Assembly (NCBI RefSeq): GCF_030445035.2 | Contig: NC_080702.1 | Span: forward strand, 15,074,029 to 15,138,028 | Origin: Dasypus novemcinctus | Lineage: Eukaryota > Chordata > Mammalia > Cingulata > Dasypodidae | Reading direction: 5' to 3' | DNA: 64,000 bases | In this document: piece by piece, positions 34,476 to 45,780 of the stretch | Position numbering within the stretch: the stretch's first letter is position 1 | Layout: every line of letters begins with the position of its first letter | Position numbers and translations under genes: made by a program | The notes under the pieces: model-generated | Told to the model about the DNA's origin: nothing | The model's database searches: none | The model's input: only the letters and a program-made list of their open reading frames with translations

Positions 34476-37008
34476 TGAGGTTTCCTTCTATTCCTATCTT
34501 TTGAAGTGCTTTTATCAGGAAAGGATGCTATATTTTGCCAAATGCTTTTTCTTCATCTGTGGAGATTATCATGTGATTTCTTTTCTTTTGATCTGTTTAT
34601 AAGGTGTATTACATTGATTTTCTCATGCTGAAACTTCCTTGCATAGGAAGGATGAAACTCATTGATCATGGTGTATAATTTGTTTGTTGTGTTTTTTAAT
34701 ACAATTACCAAGTATTTGGGTATTTAGCATCTAGGCTCATTAGAGTGATTGGTCTGTAGTTTTCCTTTTTTTGTGACATCTTTGTTTGGCTTTGGAATTG
34801 GGGTGATGTTGGCATCATAGAATGAGTTAGGCAGTGTTCCCTCCACTTCTATTTTTTGGAAGAATTTAAGCAGGATTGTTGTTCATTCTTCCTGGAATGT
34901 TAGGTAGAATTCACATGTGAAGCCATCTGGTCCTGGGCTCTTATCTGGGAGGTTTTTGATGACTTATTCAATCTCATTACTTGTGATTGTTCTGGTGAGT
35001 TCATGAATTCTTGTTTCATCAATGTTAGGGTGCTTGTGGTTTCTAGGAATTTGTCCATTCCCTCAAAATTATCCACTGTTGGCATACACTTTTTCAAAAT
35101 GTCCTCTTACGATATTCTATTTCTGTAGCATCTGTGGTGATACCTCCTTCCTTGTTTCTTATTTTATGTATTTGCCCCTTCTCTCCTTTTCTCTTTGTTA
35201 GTCTAAGTATTTGTCAATTTTATTAATCTTCACAAAGAACCAGATTTTGGTGTTTATTTTTCCTACTGCTTTCTTATTTTCAATTTCAGTTAGCTCTACT
35301 CTAATTTTTGTTATTTCCTTCTTGATACTTCCTTTGGGATTAGCTTGTTGTACATTTTCTAATTCCTCCAGATGTCCAGTGAGTTCTTTGATTTTACCTC
35401 TTCTTTTTTAATATAGTGATTTATGGCTAAGAACTTCCCTCTAAGTATAGGTTTTGCTGTAACCTATAGATTTTGATACATTATGTTGTCATTTTATTTA
35501 GTTTCAATTTAGTTTCTGATATCTTTTGCAATTTCCTCCTTGACTCACTGATTGTCTAAGAGCAGTTTTACTTCAATATCTTTGTTTGTAATATTCTTCT
35601 CTGTCCTTGACCAATTTCCAGCTCCATCCTGTGGTTGTCAGAGAAACTACTTGGTATAAGGTCAATCTTTCTGAATTCATTGACAGTTTTTCTAGGGCCT
35701 AGAATATTATCCATCCTGGAGAATGATCCATGTGCACTTGAGAATAATGTTTATCTGGATATATTTGGGCATAATGTTCTGTATATGTCTTTTCGGTCCA
35801 GATCCTTTAATGTATTATCCAAAGTCTTTGTTTTATTATTGATTCTTAGTTGAGATGTTCTGTCTAATTCTGATAATGCTGTTTTAATGTCCCCCACTAT
35901 AACTGTAGAGGCATCTATTTCTTTACTTAGTTTTTCCAATATTTACCTCAAGTATTTTTAGGAGTCTTGGTTAGGTCCATAAATGTTTATGTTTGTCCTT
36001 TCTTCTTCATAGGTTATCCTTTTTTATACAAGTTTTATTTTTTCTCCCCCCCCCATGGCTTTTTACATGCTGTCTGCCCTCTGTGTCCATTCACTGCAGT
36101 CTCTTCTGTGTTCTCCTTTGTCTCCCTTTTTGTTGTGTCATCTTGCTGCGTCAGCTCTCCATGTCATCTGTGGGCCAGATGGCACTACATGGCATTTGCA
36201 AGTGGCACTCCATGGCATCTACAGGCCAGGCAGCACTCTGTGGCATCTGTGGGCCTTGCAGTGTTCTGTGGCATCTGCAGGCCAGTTGGCACTCTGTGGT
36301 GTCTATGGACTGCACAGTACCATGCAGCACACGGGTAAGCCTGCCTTCACAAGGAGGCCCCAGGATGTAAACCAATGGCCTCCCATATGGTAAACGGGAG
36401 CTCATCTGATTGAGCCAGAGCTGCTTCCTACAATAGTTTTCTTTTCAAGTGTGTTTTGTCCGATATTAGTATAGCTACTCCCACCTATTTTTGGTTATTG
36501 TTTGTATGTAAAATTATTTTCCAACTATTTACTTTCTGCATCCTTTCATCTCTGTGTCTAAGGTGAGTTTCTTGTAGATAGCATATAGATGGGTCCTATT
36601 TTTGCATCCATTCTGCCAGTCTCTGACTCTTGGTCAGAGAGTTTAATCCATTAACATTCAATGTTACTACTGTAGAAGAATTCATTTATTAGCCATATTT
36701 TTAGGTTTCTGATGTCATATATTGTTTATATTTCTCTTTATGTTTTTTTTCTTACACTCTCGTCCAACTCTTTCCTGGTTTTCCTTTCAAACTGCAGAAC
36801 TCTCTTTCAAAGAGAGTGCAGGTTTCTTATTGACAGATTCTCTTAATTTCTGTTTATCTGTGAGTATTTTGAGCTCTCCCTCATTTTTAATTGTGAGCTC
36901 TTCAGAATAGAGATTTCTTAGCTGGAAGTTTTTCATTTAGCACCTTAACTATGATATACCACTGCCTTCTTGCCCCTATGGTTTCAGAAGAGAAATTACC
37001 ACTTAATC
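34476..37008 (-). mobile_element. L1 fragment: ORF2 RT/EN to ORF1 C-terminus, antisense
   Basis: Collinear with 55430-57610 of the full L1: RT segment (GAAGCCATCTGGTCCTGGGCTC), endonuclease (ATGATCCATGTGCACTTGAGAA) and ORF1 C-terminal region ending at GGTTTCAGAAGAGAAATTACCACTTAATC. Minus-strand frames give short L1 pieces such as NFEGMDKFLETT and EKLSKEIDASTVIVGD. All frames are broken. A SINE (36037-36428) and a MaLR-like LTR (from 37009) inserted later. Part of the ORF2 middle is reduced relative to the full copy. Confidence 0.85.
36037..36428 (-). mobile_element. tRNA-derived SINE, second type (antisense)
   Basis: On the minus strand a head GGAAGCAGCTCTGGCTCAAT with a box-like TACCATATGGGAGGCC leads into a body made of repeated GGCCTGCAGATGCCACAG-type units, then a C/T-rich tail. 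Imperfect flanks TACAAGTTTT (36027-36036) and TACAATAGTTTT (36429-36440) suggest the target duplication. The head resembles the copies at 45408-45780 and 48546-49170 more than the DAS copies above. Confidence 0.8.
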
Positions 37009-37530
37009 TGTATTAGTCAGTCAAAGGGACACTGATGCAAATTATCAGAAATGGTTGGTTTTTATGAATGTTATTTATTTTGTGTAATAGCTTACAGTTC
37101 CAGGCCATAAAACATGAGTCATTTCCTTCACCAAAGTCTATTGCTACATCTAGGGGCATGATGGCTCCTGTTGTCTGAGGGTTCTGGCTTCCTATGTTCC
37201 TCTCTTCCTGAGGCTTGCCTCTCTGGGTTCAACTGCTCTGCCTGCTTCACAAGGTCAGCTGTAGACCATCAGGCAAATGGCTCTCTCTCTCTCTCTCCCT
37301 AGGACTTGATTCTTTCTGGGTTCAATTGCTTTGCATTCTACTGTGTGTTTACTTACTAGGCTCCAGGTAAAATCTCCCAACTCTGTCCTTTGCCATGTCT
37401 TTTCTCTGAGAGTCCCTCCCCACCAAGGTGAAGGGACTCAACACCCTACTCACATGGCCCAAAGTCCTAATCATAACTTAATCAATTAAACATGATACTT
37501 GTGACAGAGCATTTTACAAATATAATCCAA
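37009..37530 (-). repeat. MaLR-like LTR, truncated
   Basis: The plus strand begins TGTATTAGTCAGTCAAAGGG and follows the LTRs at 27372 and 30290 through CACCAAAGTCTATTGC and the AATCCAATA near its end, but the terminal CTGCTACA is missing where G2E3-like sequence starts. It interrupts the L1 fragment at the ACTTAATC of ORF1. A short (TC)n run at 37282-37299 lies inside. Confidence 0.82.
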
Positions 37531-37539
37531 TAACCCTGT

Positions 37540-40500
37540 CTTTGCAAGAAATCTGTCACTTTAGTTGGATATGATGCACCCCGATGTAAAAAGTTATTAT
37601 CATTTTACATGTGGCCTTCAGAGAGAATGCATTTTCCAGATTACTGGCAATTTTGTGTCATTTCGTTGGAACCATCAACCTGTTCAAATAATTACATCTA
37701 ATAGTTATAGAGAGTCCTTAGCATGTACCATTTGGAATTTATTGAGCCTATTCCAACATATAGTATATAACCAAGTCCTTGTAGTAAGAATGCTTGGTTT
37801 CACAGAAACGGTTTACAATTTTAAGCAATAAACGCAGGAGTGTTCTTCTTCAGATGCACGTATGCAATAATAGTGATACATTTCAGAAAGAGATGTTGAA
37901 AATGGGAATTCATATTCCTGAAAAAGATGTGTCTTGGGAACTAGAGGAAAATGATTATTGAGAGATTTTGCAGCACCATGAGCCTTGTGATGTCCAGGGA
38001 TGTTGCTGCAAAGGGCAAGAATAGAATGCACCTGACAGCAAATGAGAAATAAAACACTGTCAATGTTGTGGTTCTAGTGAAACCCATTTAGACTGTTGCT
38101 CACCACAATCATGGGAACAAAATTGGGAGTGTTCAGAATGTGGAAGGTATCATCTACAATTCAGGGGATTTCAAAAGAAGCCAAAAAACACACTCAGCCC
38201 AATTCAAATAACATGGACATTACTGATTGTTTGTTAGAAGAGTCATCACCGAAATTACTCAGTCACCTGGAGCCCAGATCTAATGAGAACACCCCTGGAA
38301 GTCCCACTGGTCTGGACAGGAGCAAGGAATCAACCTGTTAGAAGAAGGCAAGGCAGCAAATTAAGAAGAGTTTTTAAAATGTATTAATAGAGTTAGGATT
38401 CCCAATTAAAAGAAAAACTAAAAACTTATATATCAACAAAGCCAATATCTGGAATATTGCCTTAGATAGATTCAGAAATCAAAGCTTTAATCCTGTATAC
38501 TCAATTGAAATAGCCTATGTAAGCGAAAATGATGAATTTGGCCAAGAGCATCCTGGATCAAGACAAGAGTTTCTGAGTCTTTCAATGCAGCATCTTGAAA
38601 GCTCATCACTGTTTGAAGGGTCCTTGTCAAAGAACTTGTCCCCTAATGCCCAAGATAAATACTACAACAAATATGGCTGACTTTATCTCAGCAATAAATG
38701 AATGCTCTAATTACCTACAGATTATTGGATGTCTTAGACATTAAGTGGTAAATATATGTTGGTAAAAGACATACTTTTCTACCGTGTAATTAAGAGAGCC
38801 CAAACAACCTTTGGGAGTTTTAAGCAGGGTCTGAAAATTCTTCACATTTTAGATAAAATTCTGACTTCTCCAGAAGCATTTTGCAGCATCCTCTCTCATA
38901 AACCTTATAATCTTTCTGTAAAAATTCTTAGTGATCTTTTTACAGTCTACCCATTGTCTAACATAAAACTTTGGGATTTTGGAACAGTTACTTACAAGCT
39001 ATTGAAAATTGTAAATCTGCAACAACAATGGAAGATATTCTTATTTTTGCAACTGGTTGCAGTTCCATTCCACCTACTGAATTTAAACTCACTCCTTCAA
39101 TTGAGTGCCTGCATATGGATTTTCCTATTAGAAACAAGTGTAGTATCTCTTCCAATAACTAATACATTTAAAGAATTTCAAGAAAATATGCACTTTGCCA
39201 TAAAGAAAAACACTTTAAGACTAGAAAAGGGAGAAAGTTCTCACTATGTGGGACATTAAAATGTTTCTTTGGGGAAACGGACTTTGGCCCAGTGGTTAGG
39301 GCGTCCGTCTACCATATGGGAGGTCCGCGGTTCAAACCCCGGGCCTCCTTGACCCGTGTGGAGCTGGCCATGCGCAGCGCTGATGCGCGCAAGGAGTGCC
39401 GTGCCACGCAAGGGTGTCCCCCGCGTGGGGGAGCCCCACGCGCAAGGAGTGCGCCCGTGAGGAGAGCCGCCCAGCGTGAAAAGAAAGAGCAGCCTGCCCA
39501 GGAATGGCGCCGCCCACACTTCCTGTGCCGCTGACGACAACAGAAGCGGACAAAGAAACAAAAGCAGACAAAGAAACAAGACGCAACAAATAGACACCAA
39601 GAACAGACAAGGGGGGGGATTAAATAAATAAATAAATCTTTAAAAAAAAAATGTTTCTTTGAACAAAGATATTTCTTTTAAAGTTGCTATTGAGCCTTTC
39701 TTTTGTTTCAGAAATCTGTCCATCATCACTTTTGAATAAACATGTCAGCTTCTGGGTCCAATAAAATTTGTATGAACATGAAGGAATGCTTTGGAAATTT
39801 AAGCTAAAAAAATTTTTGTTGAAGTGTACTAATCATAATTGGTGAATTTTTCATTGTCTTAATATACATGCTTCATAAATTTCAATATAAATACTTACAG
39901 AATGACTGTAAAGAATTCTTGAAGCATAGTAGTATAATATGTAAGGAAAAAATGTTTTGCTACTTTTGTAAATTGTTAGCTGGAAGATGCCACAATGATT
40001 TTTCTCTTTTTATACAGTTTTCAAATTATTTCTTATTTAACTAAAGCATTTTGTAGAAAAGCTAAATGGATAATTCCTCTTATATAAATCAGAGGTGTAT
40101 ATTCTGGGCTGTATGTTTATGTGTGCTTTTCTAAAATGGCACTCAGTAGATGGTTAAACTGCATGAAAATTGTTGACTTATATTAAAACAGAATCATACT
40201 GCAGTTAGATTATGCGTAATGGGAAATAGTATTATATAAAAAGCAAAAGTGCACAATATTCTGAAAGCTACAGACATTCCATTGGCTTGAAAACACTTTA
40301 GAGGTGGATATAAATTGTATTTGAAAATATCTAAGAAAGTCTGTCATTTTTAAAGCCTTAATTTTTTTTTTTATATCCAACATGTGGTATTAAACCATAG
40401 TTATGACTGATCCCCAAAAAGTTTAGGTATCTGAATGATCTCAGTAGATTGTCATATTGTAGGTTTGGCTATTTGACATTTATTTATTATCAGGATGTTT

Positions 40501-40610
40501 GTATGATAGGTAACCTGGCACCATAGCACTAGTTATTTTCTCTGGCTTTGAAGGGTATCTGTTATTACATAAGCAATGTAGAAATAAAGTGAAAACAACA
40601 ACAACAAATA
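37540..40610 (+). pseudogene. G2E3: Retrocopy of G2E3 (G2/M-phase E3 ubiquitin ligase), 5' truncated
   Basis: Intronless coding-like sequence follows the G2E3 protein from its N-terminal PHD/RING-like cysteine region ([15 protein letters not shown] at about 37613; [16 protein letters not shown] at about 37900) through the linker ([13 protein letters not shown]) to the HECT-like C-terminus ([31 protein letters not shown]) and a stop at 39257-39259. The parent is a nuclear E3 ligase with roles in DNA damage and cell-cycle control. The copy has many stops, compensating frameshifts at about 38965 and 39150, and apparent deletions near 38660. The start of the protein is missing. After the stop a SINE inserted; UTR-like sequence then runs to about 40585, ending AATAAAGTG with an AAC-rich stretch that may be the old poly(A) tail. 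The identity is by recognition, not search. Confidence 0.85.
39271..39647 (+). mobile_element. DAS-type SINE, well preserved
   Basis: Best copy in the window: the head has TGGCCCAGTGGTTAGG (A box) and GGTTCAAACCCC (B box), many CpGs remain in the body, and the tail is AAATAAATAAATAAATC plus A9. A 13-bp target duplication AAAATGTTTCTTT (39258-39270 and 39648-39660) overlaps the stop codon of the G2E3 retrocopy, so the SINE is younger than the retrocopy. Confidence 0.95.
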
Positions 40611-43600
40611 GACAAAATGAAAAATCCACACTAATCTCACCATACAGAGATAACTACTGTGTTTGTGTATGTCCTTCTATAAATTCTTTAATAAAATATT
40701 TGTATTTCCTTTCTAAGCTCTTTAAAAAACACCTGTTGATAGATTTAAATATGAATAATTATATTAATAGGAAAAAGAAATTGAAGGCATAAGTTATAAA
40801 TAAAAAGGCATAATCACAAAAGACCTGGGATATTTTAAAAAGAATGAAGTTAGACTCCTAAAAAAAATAAATAAATAAATGCATCCTCAGAAGACAGATT
40901 TAGTACATTTGAATATGTATGTGATGAAATTACCCAGGAATGAATACAGTTAAATAGAAGACAAGGAAGAAAAGTTAACAGACCTTGAAGATAGAAGGGG
41001 AAGGTCTAACAAATTAATTAGAGCATCTGAAGAAAAGAATCCAGAGAACAGAAAAACCTGATATCAAAGATTACTACTGAGAATTTCCCATAACTGATTA
41101 AAGATAAGGGTCCTTGACTAGGGAACATATTTAATAAAATATAGAAAAAAATAAAGTAAAATGTACACCTAACCACATTGAAATTAAACTGTTGAGTAAA
41201 AAGGCAAAGAACAGTTTGTAAAAATAGTCAAAGAGAAAGAAACAGACTAATTTTCTTGAAAAAGAAATTTTACCTTTGCTAATATTTTAGTAGCAATAAT
41301 GGAGTCCAGAACATATGGGAATAAAATTAATGTGGTAAAAGAAAATTGTTTATAATCACGATCCAGCTTAACTTTGATTCTGAAATAAGGAAAAAGTAAA
41401 AAAAAAAAAAAACCAATTCTAAATCAAGAACAAAAGAGAGAAGATTTCCTCTAAGTAAGGATATACTTCATGGTAAAAGAAGTTAAATTCAGAAGGAAGA
41501 AATGTATTGCAAGAAGGAGTGGTGAGAAAGGAATGTACTGGATAGAGTGCTACATCTAAAGAAGGATTGACTATATCAGATAATAATAAAAATGATTTCT
41601 AGTTGGATGGGGCAGGGAGTAAAACTAAAATGCCAGAAATCAAATAACATATAAAAGCATTTTAATCTTTGTATTCTTAGGAAAAAAGGATATAAATTGC
41701 TTGTCAAATATGTATGTTATCGTTTTTTAAATTTTACAATATTTTAAAATTGTAGAATGTATAACTTCCAAGCCAGGGATGCAAAAATAAAATAAAAATG
41801 ATAAGGAAAGCTTATCCAATCCAATAGGATAAAGATAAATAGAATCATAGAATAAAAATTAATTTGCCCTAACAGTTCCAGATGAAATATACATATATCT
41901 TCTTCAATATATTATGTAGGGCATATTTGGGCCAAAATCCAGAGAAAGGCAAGAACATACAGAAATAAGTAGAAGTTCACATTTGCATTTAAGGCATTGA
42001 TTGAACCCAGGAAACTTAAGCTTAGATTTTATGGACTCAGAAGTATATCAGAGAACAGAGACAAAGACCAGGACGCACTTCCAAGATGGGGAATATGACA
42101 GGACACTCATTTATAAGCCTGTGACCCCTACAGGGCTACACATTTCAATGCAAGGTAGATCAGGAAAAAAGCTCTGCTCCCTTGTCTTCTCCTACCAACA
42201 GGGACCTGCAAGAAGACTGGCTATTTCAAGTTCTGTCACTATCAAGGGGGAAAGACCAACAATGTGAATGTACTTAGTACTACTGAACTGTACACCTGAA
42301 AGTGGTTAAAATGGGAAATTTTGAGTTGTGTATATGTCTCTACAACAAAAGTTAAAAATTAAAAGTTTCTCTTTGAGAACTAATAACCACAAACAGCCTT
42401 CCCTTGAATAGTTCCTCAGATTTAATGGTCTCATTTTGGGGGTGCTACCAGTCATATAGCAGGACCTACTGGAAATATTCTCTGAAAGAACCCATGTTCA
42501 TTCCAGGCTGAAAAGTATTCACAGTGTTAAAATTCCAAGAAGTATGGGCTCATAGCAGACAATACAAGATTCAGGTGAAAACAATGTACTATGAATAACA
42601 ACCAACAGAAACAAGAGAGTAAAATCTGACCTATGAAGAATTCCAATATTAGAACTGTCAAACACAATATAAAATAAGTATTTTTTAAAATATAAATATT
42701 TTTTAAAACATTGAGGTAAAGTATATTGACTAGGAGTAATTGAAAAACAAAGTAGAATGTTCTAGGAATGAATATTTTTATAACTGAAATATAATATATG
42801 ATTATGATTTATAAATATATATGAAATAAAATATATAATTGAAGCAATAATAAGCTCAATAGGGTTAAAAGCAGTTTAGGTGCAGACATAATACAGCTGA
42901 ATAAATTAACAGCCTGAAATATAGAACTGGAAATTATCCAGAAATGAAGTTCCAAAAGAACAGAAAGATGGAAAATATTTTTAAAAGGAGTGTATTGAAC
43001 ATGGAGGAGAGAATGAGGATGTTCAAATACAACTACTAGGGGCTTAAAATGAATAGCTGAAAATTATTAGATTGGGAAAAATATTTTGATGAAATAATGA
43101 AGAAATGTCCAGAAATGATTAAAGGTAGTAACCCACAGAATCCAAATTCCCAAATTAATCCCAAACAGAATAGATGAAAATATACTATCAAGTTAAAAAA
43201 ATGGTAGATCAAAAATACGCAAGTGGTATCTCAAACAAGGAGTTAAAATGTTTAAAATAGTCTAAGGTCTAATGTCCTCATATTCTTCAAGAGGAGCATA
43301 AGTTATTAAATAACTTTAGAGTTGAAAAACTTAAAAACACTTGACTTTCTATGATAAACATTAAAATGTGATTACACGAATAAAAAAATGGAAAAATCTA
43401 ATAGTTAATGGAGAAAGAAGAAACATAGAAAGAGCAAGACAAATAGAAATCATGAAATAAAAATAGTAGAAGTAATTATAAGAAATGTAGATGGACTAGG
43501 TGCACTTGTTAAATGTGAAAGATTACAAACTGGAATTAAGCAAATCCAGTTATATACTTTATGATGACATTTCAGACAAAATAGGCTAAAGAACAAAAAG

Positions 43601-44243
43601 TTTGAGGGGAGGTAGAGAGGATCACTTCTTAATCAAAAGAGAAAATACTCTGGGAAGAAAACAAAAGCAATTCTGAAATATAATGCACATAATGATAGTC
43701 TCAAGAGTATATACTGCAAAACTTGAAAGAATTATCAAACAGAATAGGTAAATTCACCTCCACAGTCAATTATTTTTACACAATCTTTCAGTAATTGTTA
43801 GATCAAGCAATCCAAAAAAAATCAGAAAGGATATAGAAAATTTGAATAATAGAATTGATGAACTTAAACTGACAGACATATATGGAATACTGCATCCAAT
43901 AACTGTAGATAAGATTTTGGTATAATCCAACCTCGGATTTAAGGATTCCTTTTTTTTTTTATTTATTAAGAGTGTTTGGAAGAGCAATGTTCATAATTTG
44001 CCATAAAAATGCTAAAACAAACATTTTTTTCAGGCTCTCATGATCTAATGTTCTATAAGGAGTATTATTGGTTGCAAATTATTAGATTCCTATAACTGAT
44101 GTACCAATTAGATTTTTTAAAATGGGCCTCATTAGGTTAAAATCAAGGTGTCAATAGGGCTGTTATTTTCTGGAGGCTCTATGGGAACATCCATTTCCTT
44201 GCTCTTTCCAGTTTCTATAGACTGCCCGCATTCCTTGGCTAGA
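40611..44243 (+). other. AT-rich stretch with ancient L1-like pieces
   Basis: No gene. About 40980-41300 and 42980-43250 have the A-rich, GAGAATTTCCCATAACTGATTAAA style of old mammalian L1 5' regions. About 42262-42365 resembles an old L1 3' end (TACTACTGAACTGTACACCTGAA then GGTTAAAATGGGAAATTTTG). Boundaries and subfamilies cannot be set by eye. Confidence 0.45.
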
Positions 44244-44248
44244 GTCCC

Positions 44249-44921
44249 TGTAGCAGTTTGATATAGCTATGAATTCCAAAATTACATACTGGATTTTGTT
44301 TGTAAACTGGTCTGTACCTGGGCATGATTAAATTATGATTACTGCTTCTCTTGAGCCACATCAGTAAGGTGTTGGTAGGTGGGGACTCACAGATAAAAGA
44401 CATGGCAAAGGACAGAGTTGGGGATTTTCATGTTGGATTTTTAGGTGTTGGAATTTTGATGTTGGAAATTGGAGCTGGAGCGCAGGAAGTGTACACACAG
44501 GAGATGAACACAGAGGAAAAGAGACGGCTCCTGACACATGGCAGAAGCACTGGGCAGAGAGATGGAGCCATTTGTCTGATAGTCTACAGGTGGCCTTGTG
44601 GAGTGAGCACAGCAACTAAGTCCAGAGAGATATGCAGCCCCATGAAGAGAGGAACCTCACCCAGAGAGAAGCAAGTCCCATGAAGAGAGGAACCCTCAGC
44701 CAGAGAGAAGCAAGTCCCATGAAGAGAGGAACCTAAGCCCAAACCGTGGCAGACGTGGGCAGCCATCTTACTCCAACACGTGGCAAAAGACTTTGGTAAG
44801 GGAAGTAATTTAAACTTTATGGCCTGGTAACTGTAAGCTTCTACCCCCAAATAAATACCCTTTATGAAAGCCAACCAATTTCTGGTATTTTGCATCAACA
44901 CCCCTTTGGCTGACTAAAACA
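44249..44921 (+). repeat. Solo MaLR-like LTR
   Basis: Begins TGTAGCAGTTTGATATAGC and ends TTTGGCTGACTAAAACA, with AATAAA at 44849-44854. Near-identical 5-bp flanks GTCCC (44244-44248) and GTCCT (44922-44926) indicate a target duplication. At 673 bp it is about 200 bp longer than the other copies, partly because of a tandem repeat at 44641-44735. Confidence 0.85.
44641..44735 (+). repeat. 38-39-bp tandem repeat in the solo LTR
   Basis: CATGAAGAGAGGAACC starts at 44641, 44679 and 44718: two full units and a partial third. The unit also contains CCAGAGAGAAGCAAGTCC. Confidence 0.92.
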
Positions 44922-44926
44922 GTCCT

Positions 44927-45407
44927 CTTCCAACTTCGAAAACCAGTTCTAACTGATTAACTCTTTCTCATATCCTAATACTCTCGCACTGACCTTTTTG
45001 CTTCCTTCTTCCATCTTCAAGAGCCCTTGCTACATCCACTGTGTTCACCCAAATAACCTAGAATAATCTCCCTATCTTAAGGTTAATTAGCAGCCATATT
45101 TCTATTGGCTACTTTAATTCCTCTTTATCATGTAATCTAATATATCCACAAATTCTAGGAATTTGAATATGGACATCTTTGGGAAGTCATTAATCAACTT
45201 ACCACATATGGTATAAATATTTTTCAGCTTGAGTAGATAAAGTTAATTTGCTTTACAAAGCTTTATATATTTTTACAACTTTATTTATAATGCTGTGTAA
45301 TATAAACTTATGAATGTGTCATAATTTCTTGTGCATTCTGGTTATTTCATATTTTTGTGATTGTATGAAATAGTGAAATGTAACTCCTATGGTTAATCAT
45401 AACACAC
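44927..45407. other. Intergenic, nothing recognised
   Basis: AT-rich flank between the solo LTR and the next SINE, without coding or repeat motif that I can name. Confidence 0.4.
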
Positions 45408-45780
45408 TTTTTTTTAAATTCCCCTCCCTTATGGCTCTTTTTTTGCATACCATCTCCTCTCTGTGTTCATTTGTTGGTCGTTCTTCTGTGTCTGTATTTA
45501 TTTTTATTTATCCCCCCCTTGTGGCTCATTTGCTGTCTGCTCTCTGTGTCCTTTCACTGCACTCTTTTGTGCATTTTTGCTTTTCTCCCTTTTTGTTGCA
45601 TCACCTTGCTGAGTTGGCTCTCTGCAGTGCTTGTGAGCTGGGTGGCACTCCACAGTGCCCAGGCTGGTGGCACTCTGCAGCATGCGGGTGAGCCTGCCTT
45701 CCACTGAGGCCCTGGGATGGGAACCCAGGACCTCCCATATGGTAGATGGGAGCCCAGCTGATTGAGGCACAGCCAATTCC
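45408..45780 (-). mobile_element. tRNA-derived SINE, second type (antisense)
   Basis: On the minus strand the head reads GGAATTGGCTGTGCCTCAAT, with CATATGGGAGGTCC and a GGTTCCCATCCC B-box-like segment, then a body with GCAGAGTGCCACC and a tail of T-rich plus-strand sequence. It matches the head of the 36037-36428 copy. A weak flank match (ATCATA) may be the target duplication. Confidence 0.8.
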
